DNA of 64,000 bases from assembly GCA_949775045.1 (NCBI GenBank), contig OX459102.1, forward strand, positions 350,501 to 414,500. Reading direction: 5' to 3'. Of this stretch, positions 36,401 through 42,400 are shown piece by piece. Position 1 is the stretch's first letter. Each line of letters begins with the position of its first letter. This DNA is from Metridium senile. Taxonomy: Eukaryota > Cnidaria > Anthozoa > Actiniaria > Metridiidae. Made by a program: the position numbers and the translations under genes. The notes below the pieces were generated by a model. The model was not told the origin of the DNA. It made no database searches and was given only the letters and a program-made list of their open reading frames with translations.

Positions 36401-39400
36401 GTGGTGTACAAACGCCATGATTAGTTGCCAAAAATGTCACGTAAAGCTTTTTTCTTTTTCCGTGCCTTAGTTTTTTTATAAGAAACTCCCTTTTTCTTGC
36501 TACTGTTTGATTGTCTTACTTTTCCGGAAGATTTCTTCTTTCTACTGCTTGACTGTCTTGCTTTTTTGGTAGATGTTTTCTTTTTCTTAGCTCGAGAGGA
36601 ACTGACTGCTTTAGAGGACGCACGTCGTTTTATACCCTTTCCTTTCTGATTTATGAGAGATCTTGCTCTGTTTACTGCTTGAGATGTTAACGAATTTGCG
36701 GCTTCTAAAGCACGTGACCTGCTAGCAGACTTCAATTCTTTTCCATCCATGTAATCTTGAGCCAGATTCATACCGCTAGCTAATGCGGTTTTCCCTATAC
36801 TTTTTGCTCCGGCCTTTAATACAGGCACGGCAGATCGAAATAGACCTTTCAAAAACGATCCTATACCATAACCGCGCTGTCTCTGTATGCCATGAAATGC
36901 AGGTAACGTTCCACCGTATTGCCCTTTTGCTTGGTTTGTATAATAAGTCCTATATAGTCCCGGATTAGGTTTGTAATACTTTTTCATTATGCTTCGTTAC
37001 AAGTATAATGGCCTACGCTGTCTAAAGTGTAGTTGCACGATCAACTTACCAGACTCAAATGGAATGTTTTTTCCCGTGTGGTCCTTAATATTCACTTCAA
37101 TACACACTATCATTTTACGACTTATTGGAAAATAAGGTGGATCTTGAAATGTTTTCGAAATAGTCTCTCCATATGTTCCTTCAACATTTACTATTCGAAG
37201 AAGGGGAACCATAGTATCCCCAACGACTTGAGCTTGAATGACGTCACTATATACGAATAGAGAGTGTAAAGCTCCCTCGAGATTAACTGTGTTTAAAGCT
37301 GTCGTTTTTTTAGATATGGTAGTATCTTCTTTAAAACCTAAAATATTTGCCAATCCTTTAACAAGTGAAATTTGGTAACCATTTTTAATCTCAATGGTCA
37401 CTCGTCTTGATATAGTGTTGTAGGTGAGGCTAATACTATCACGAGCTGATTTATTTCTGATAGTATTTTTGATTCCCTGTAGGAGCTCCTTGACGCTGGA
37501 ATAATATCCTGGTTCTAATATATACACTGTTGGCAATCCAGAAGAATCGTATATGTAAAAATGATTGTTTTGATCTTGAGACCGTACATTGTTCCAAGTG
37601 TGAGGGTATTGAATCTCTTTTAAACCCACCTCCCATTCACCCGATAAATCGAGTGGTTGAGGGAGATTCACTGTGAATTCAGACACTGTATTGTTAGGGT
37701 AGATGTTCATTGATGAATCACTAGGCAAAGTAAGAAAAAAGTGAGACCCTTCCATGTTGCGGCGAAAGACTCAACTAAAGACAAAACGTATGTGTATCAG
37801 TGTTTTTATTTTAATTTGACAAGTGTGTAATTACAATAAATCCTTTTCAGGGATCCAACTATTGAATTTGTTTGGCCATCCCTGCCATTTTACTAAAACC
37901 TCTGTTATATCGTTTCGTTTTCGTTTTCGTAACACTTTCTCAATACGATAAACGTCATCCTTCTTTTCAACTTTTTGTAGCTCTAGTTCATAAAATCGAC
38001 CTTGAATATCTTCATCTTCGAGATCTTTAATGCGGTACGTTGGTGGTCGTGATGATTGGCGGCTAATTATTTTAAATATTTCTTCAGACCAACCAGGCAA
38101 ATAAGACTTCTCAAAAGTCATCCGCGTTTTACTGATACGCACTTTATCTCCAACTTGAAATTTGAATTTTATTTTAGCACGATTAGTTCTCTTGTTTTTC
38201 TTATTAGAATACAAATTCTCCCAAACTTGTTTTTCATTTCGCTCATTGACATTTACAGGTTTCATTTTTATGCTACGATGTACTGTGTTATTGTATGAGT
38301 GTACAAAGTTCGCCAACACGTCAATGTACTTCATATTTCTCTTCCAAGTAAAGTATTTATACATTTTAGTTTTTAATGTCCTATTAAAACGTTCAACTAC
38401 GGAAGCTTTGGTTTCATTTTGTGAAGTGATAAATTGAACGTTCTTCCTCTCTAAGAGTTTATTGACTAGTTTGTTTTTAAATTCACTCCCTTTGTCTGTA
38501 TAAAAAATCTCTGGTTTACGTCCCAATTCCAAAATACTATTGAGCGCTTTCTCTAATGAAGTAGCACTTTTTGATTTAAGAGGAACAACCCATGCGTATT
38601 TTGAAAACACGTCCAAACACGTCAACAGGAATTTAACTCCATTATTGTATTCACTAAGCGAAGACATGTCGACGAGATCCGCTTGCCATTCGTAGTCAAT
38701 ACCATCCACTAAAACTCTATTGCGATTAATGTGTTTCCTGACTGGTTTGTGCAGTGTGTAAGCGTCTTGAGTTATCAACCATTTTCGAATCTTATTGCGG
38801 GATATTTTATATTTCCCTTCTTCGTTTACAGCACGATACACAGCATCGACACCAGAAAAACCTCCAGCACGATTTGGGTTGTAATACAGGTTCTGAAGGT
38901 ATTGTTCCATCTGTTTGGTTAGAATTCTCAATAACAATTTTTCCGCCACAACAAGCAAAAATGCACTTTGACTTTCTTAAAAGATTAGAAACGCTAAGTT
39001 TAAACACACCCGAATTAGGGAGACAGGAACTCATCCTAACAAGAGCCAAAAGACAACTGATTCAAATACAAATTAAACACATCATTATATAGTCTAAAAC
39101 AAATGATCGTTTGTTGTTTATTTTATTTTATCATTCAAATACACATACACACTTTGTTATGTTAATTTTACAACAGTCTGCTATAGTAATCATAAAGAAG
39201 GGAAATAAAATATTTTTTACATACATCTATAAGTATAGAAATTATAGAGAAAATAAGTGTCTTATGTATATCTCATACAAATTAATACTCTTCTTTCATT
39301 TTCTTAAGTAACGAGGCTTTTATGCTTTTCTGACCATAATTACACCCACACGTTTCTTCAATCCATTCAAATGAATGGTATTTAAGTACTTCTAACCCAT

Positions 39401-42400
39401 TTAATGGAGGGTTAATGTCATTCCCTTCTCGCCAATATTGGATGACCTTAGTACCATCCACTCTAGTTAGAGCAAGGTCACTATAATAGGCTACATCATA
39501 TTCGCTTATGTTCATACAGAGATCATGGTCTCTTTGACTTGGACAAATGTTCACGCAGCCGAAGCAATTCTTCGCCAATAGTTCCCTCATTCTTTTCCAT
39601 GCTTCGACTGCAAATAATTCAAAGAGCTTATCCTCGATGTTTTTTTCTCTTTCTGTCTTTGGCGGCTCTTCATTACAGTCGACGTTCGAAAGAGGTAAAT
39701 TAAGCCTCAACTGCGGGTGTTTTTTTGTCATATAGCTTGGCTTTGTTAAATGACTCACGTTTGGTCCGTCAGTGCGCTGTTTCTTTGTGGCTCTGTCGTT
39801 GTCGTCTTCGTCTTCTTCATTTTCTGCTTGTTTTTCTTTGACTTCTTCTTCTTCTTCTTCTTCTTCTGCGATTAAACCTTGCTGCCTATTCTCTCTGATG
39901 AAAGGTAACACTTCATTCTGTATCTTGTTGCAAAGTTCTGCTAAACTTTCAATGTTACAAATGTGTATACTTAAATCTTCCCTTGGAAAAGTATTACAGT
40001 CATTGTCCTTGTATTCTAAAATCTCTATTTTAGATGAACCATTACTGTTGTCTTTGACAGACACATAAAAGGAATCGTATAGAAAAAGTTGTTCTTCAGC
40101 CATGGCGTTATAAATTTTAAACTGACTTGTAGTACTCTGTGCAATAAAGACGAGAAAGTGAGTGACTAACTTAGTTTTCTTCTCGTTTATATCATATTTA
40201 ACCATGTGACCATTACACTCTCAAAAATTTCAAACATGCATTCTATTCATTCTTATTTTACTTTTATACAGTTTATAAACAAACTTACAAATTCTATTGA
40301 ATTCACATGCATGAGTTGACCGTTACAATGGAATGTTCAGTTCAATATGAACAATGCATTCTTCATTTACCGCCAAAAATCAAATATACTATACATCGGG
40401 GTTTTTTTTCAAATAAAAAACATAACAATTGTACATCATTTGTACACCTTCCTGTTTTAAATCAAATTAAAAGATGACATGCAATTCGATACTTGCGTTT
40501 TTATTAATTAAACGTGCTCTTACTGTACTAGTAAATGTGACAACTTGCAAAATGTTAAGCCTTGCTTTTTTGCTGATATTTTGGAGCGTAAATGGACGAG
40601 CAGAGTCAAACACCTATCAATGTTGCCCAATGCAACAATGTAGGTGTTTTAGAGATTTGATCGATTGTGCTGATCAAACTCTAATCAATATTCCAGTCAT
40701 AAGTGTCAGTTGCAGTGCCAGGTACAAATTTCTATCTTTGAGAAGTAACCATCTAGTCTGTCCTAACTTAACTATACTACACCAACTACCAAATATAACT
40801 GATGTTGATCTTTATGACAACCCTATGATGAACTGTTCCTGTATATCATCTACCTACTCCTTTGCATTACGCAGTGAATGTGCAACCATCATCACAGTCG
40901 TCACAACACCCGCGAAAACTACAAGACCACCCGTAAAAGTATCCACGTCTAAAATGATTACACACAATGATTACACGATTACACAATCTATGAACTTGAC
41001 TACTGAACTACCAAAACTGATGACCACTAGTACACAGAATACTTCCACAGCTATCCACAGAATAAAATCATCACTGTCTAACAAACTTATTATTCAATGG
41101 GTACTACAAACATCGATTCCAGTTATTGTACTATTTATTGTCATATGGATTATCATCTGTGTTTATAAAAAAAAAGCGCCGAGCAGTACAGACATCTATT
41201 CAAATGCAACGACTATACCGAAGTCACAGTCCACCTTCAAGCGATTCTGATGAGGAAGTTATATATTTAGCAGTTGGACAAGCAACGACAACTGTTTGAT
41301 CATCATTAAAACACACAATGTGACTATATCAAGTTACGGTTTTTATTTCCAATATAAACAACAATAGATATATACAATCAAGTTTAATATGTTCAGTTAT
41401 ATGGTTAAATGATATCCTTAATCATGTTTTAGTACAATATATATCCTAAATGTTGATTCTAAAATGTCATTGTTATCTTCGTTCTTGCTTTGTTTTGTTT
41501 CGATCACTTTGTACAAAGTCTTTTGTGTAGTAAAAAAGCTGTACGAATGTTGCTTTCTGGACTTGTAAATGTTTCACCGCTGTTCAGGATCTCATAATGG
41601 TAGGATGGCTTCGATCCCATACCAAAATTGCAAATACTAATCGGTGATCTTAAAAGCACTTGTCCACCGTCGAACTCAGGAAGGAATGAACAATGTTCTC
41701 TAGAAAACTTTAAAAAATTGTCCCATGGTAATTCGATCTTTCTGATACGCTGATCATGAAACAGAGGATTTGTTGCTTGACGTGCGATGCTCGAAGCTAG
41801 TTTGTCGAGATAAATTTTCTTGGCGGAACTTTTTACTTGGTTGTGTTCTGTCATCAGTTTTAACATCTTGTGAACTTTATTTTCATCGTAGAGCTCGTAG
41901 AGGTAACTTTTCAGGGTAAACTTTATCTTGATATACTCGGGGTCGCCAGGCTGTAGATTATACTCAGTTTTGATGAAGCTTTTGATTGCATTCATCAATG
42001 ATACCATTGGCATTTCATTCATCATGCACGCCCAAGCTTGCTGGAAATTTATTTTCCAGAAGAATTCATCTGCTTCTCCGTTTGCCAGATCATGTTGAGC
42101 AAGTTTACCTCCAATAAACCGCTCAACGTCCTCTATCCAAACTCTATGTCCTAACTCTTTACAGCAATGATAGAAGATCATTCTTGTAAACATCTCTAAC
42201 TCTTTTATCATCTCATCTTTAAGTTTGTTCTCCTCTTCGATGTGTATTTTCTCGAATACTTGAGAGAGATTTACAACAATCCTAGGGTTGATTGTACGTC
42301 GGTGCCTTACAGGTTTAAGAACTCGACCGCTTCGTAATTTCATGTTTTGACTGTTGTTACTTACGATAAGACTGTTGCAAAGAGCTGAGTTGAAATGAAA

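Noticed and set aside
38807..39049. Minus-strand 80-residue ORF upstream of the integrase
   Set aside because: It overlaps the integrase N-terminus in another frame and has no conserved features. It is considered a shadow ORF.
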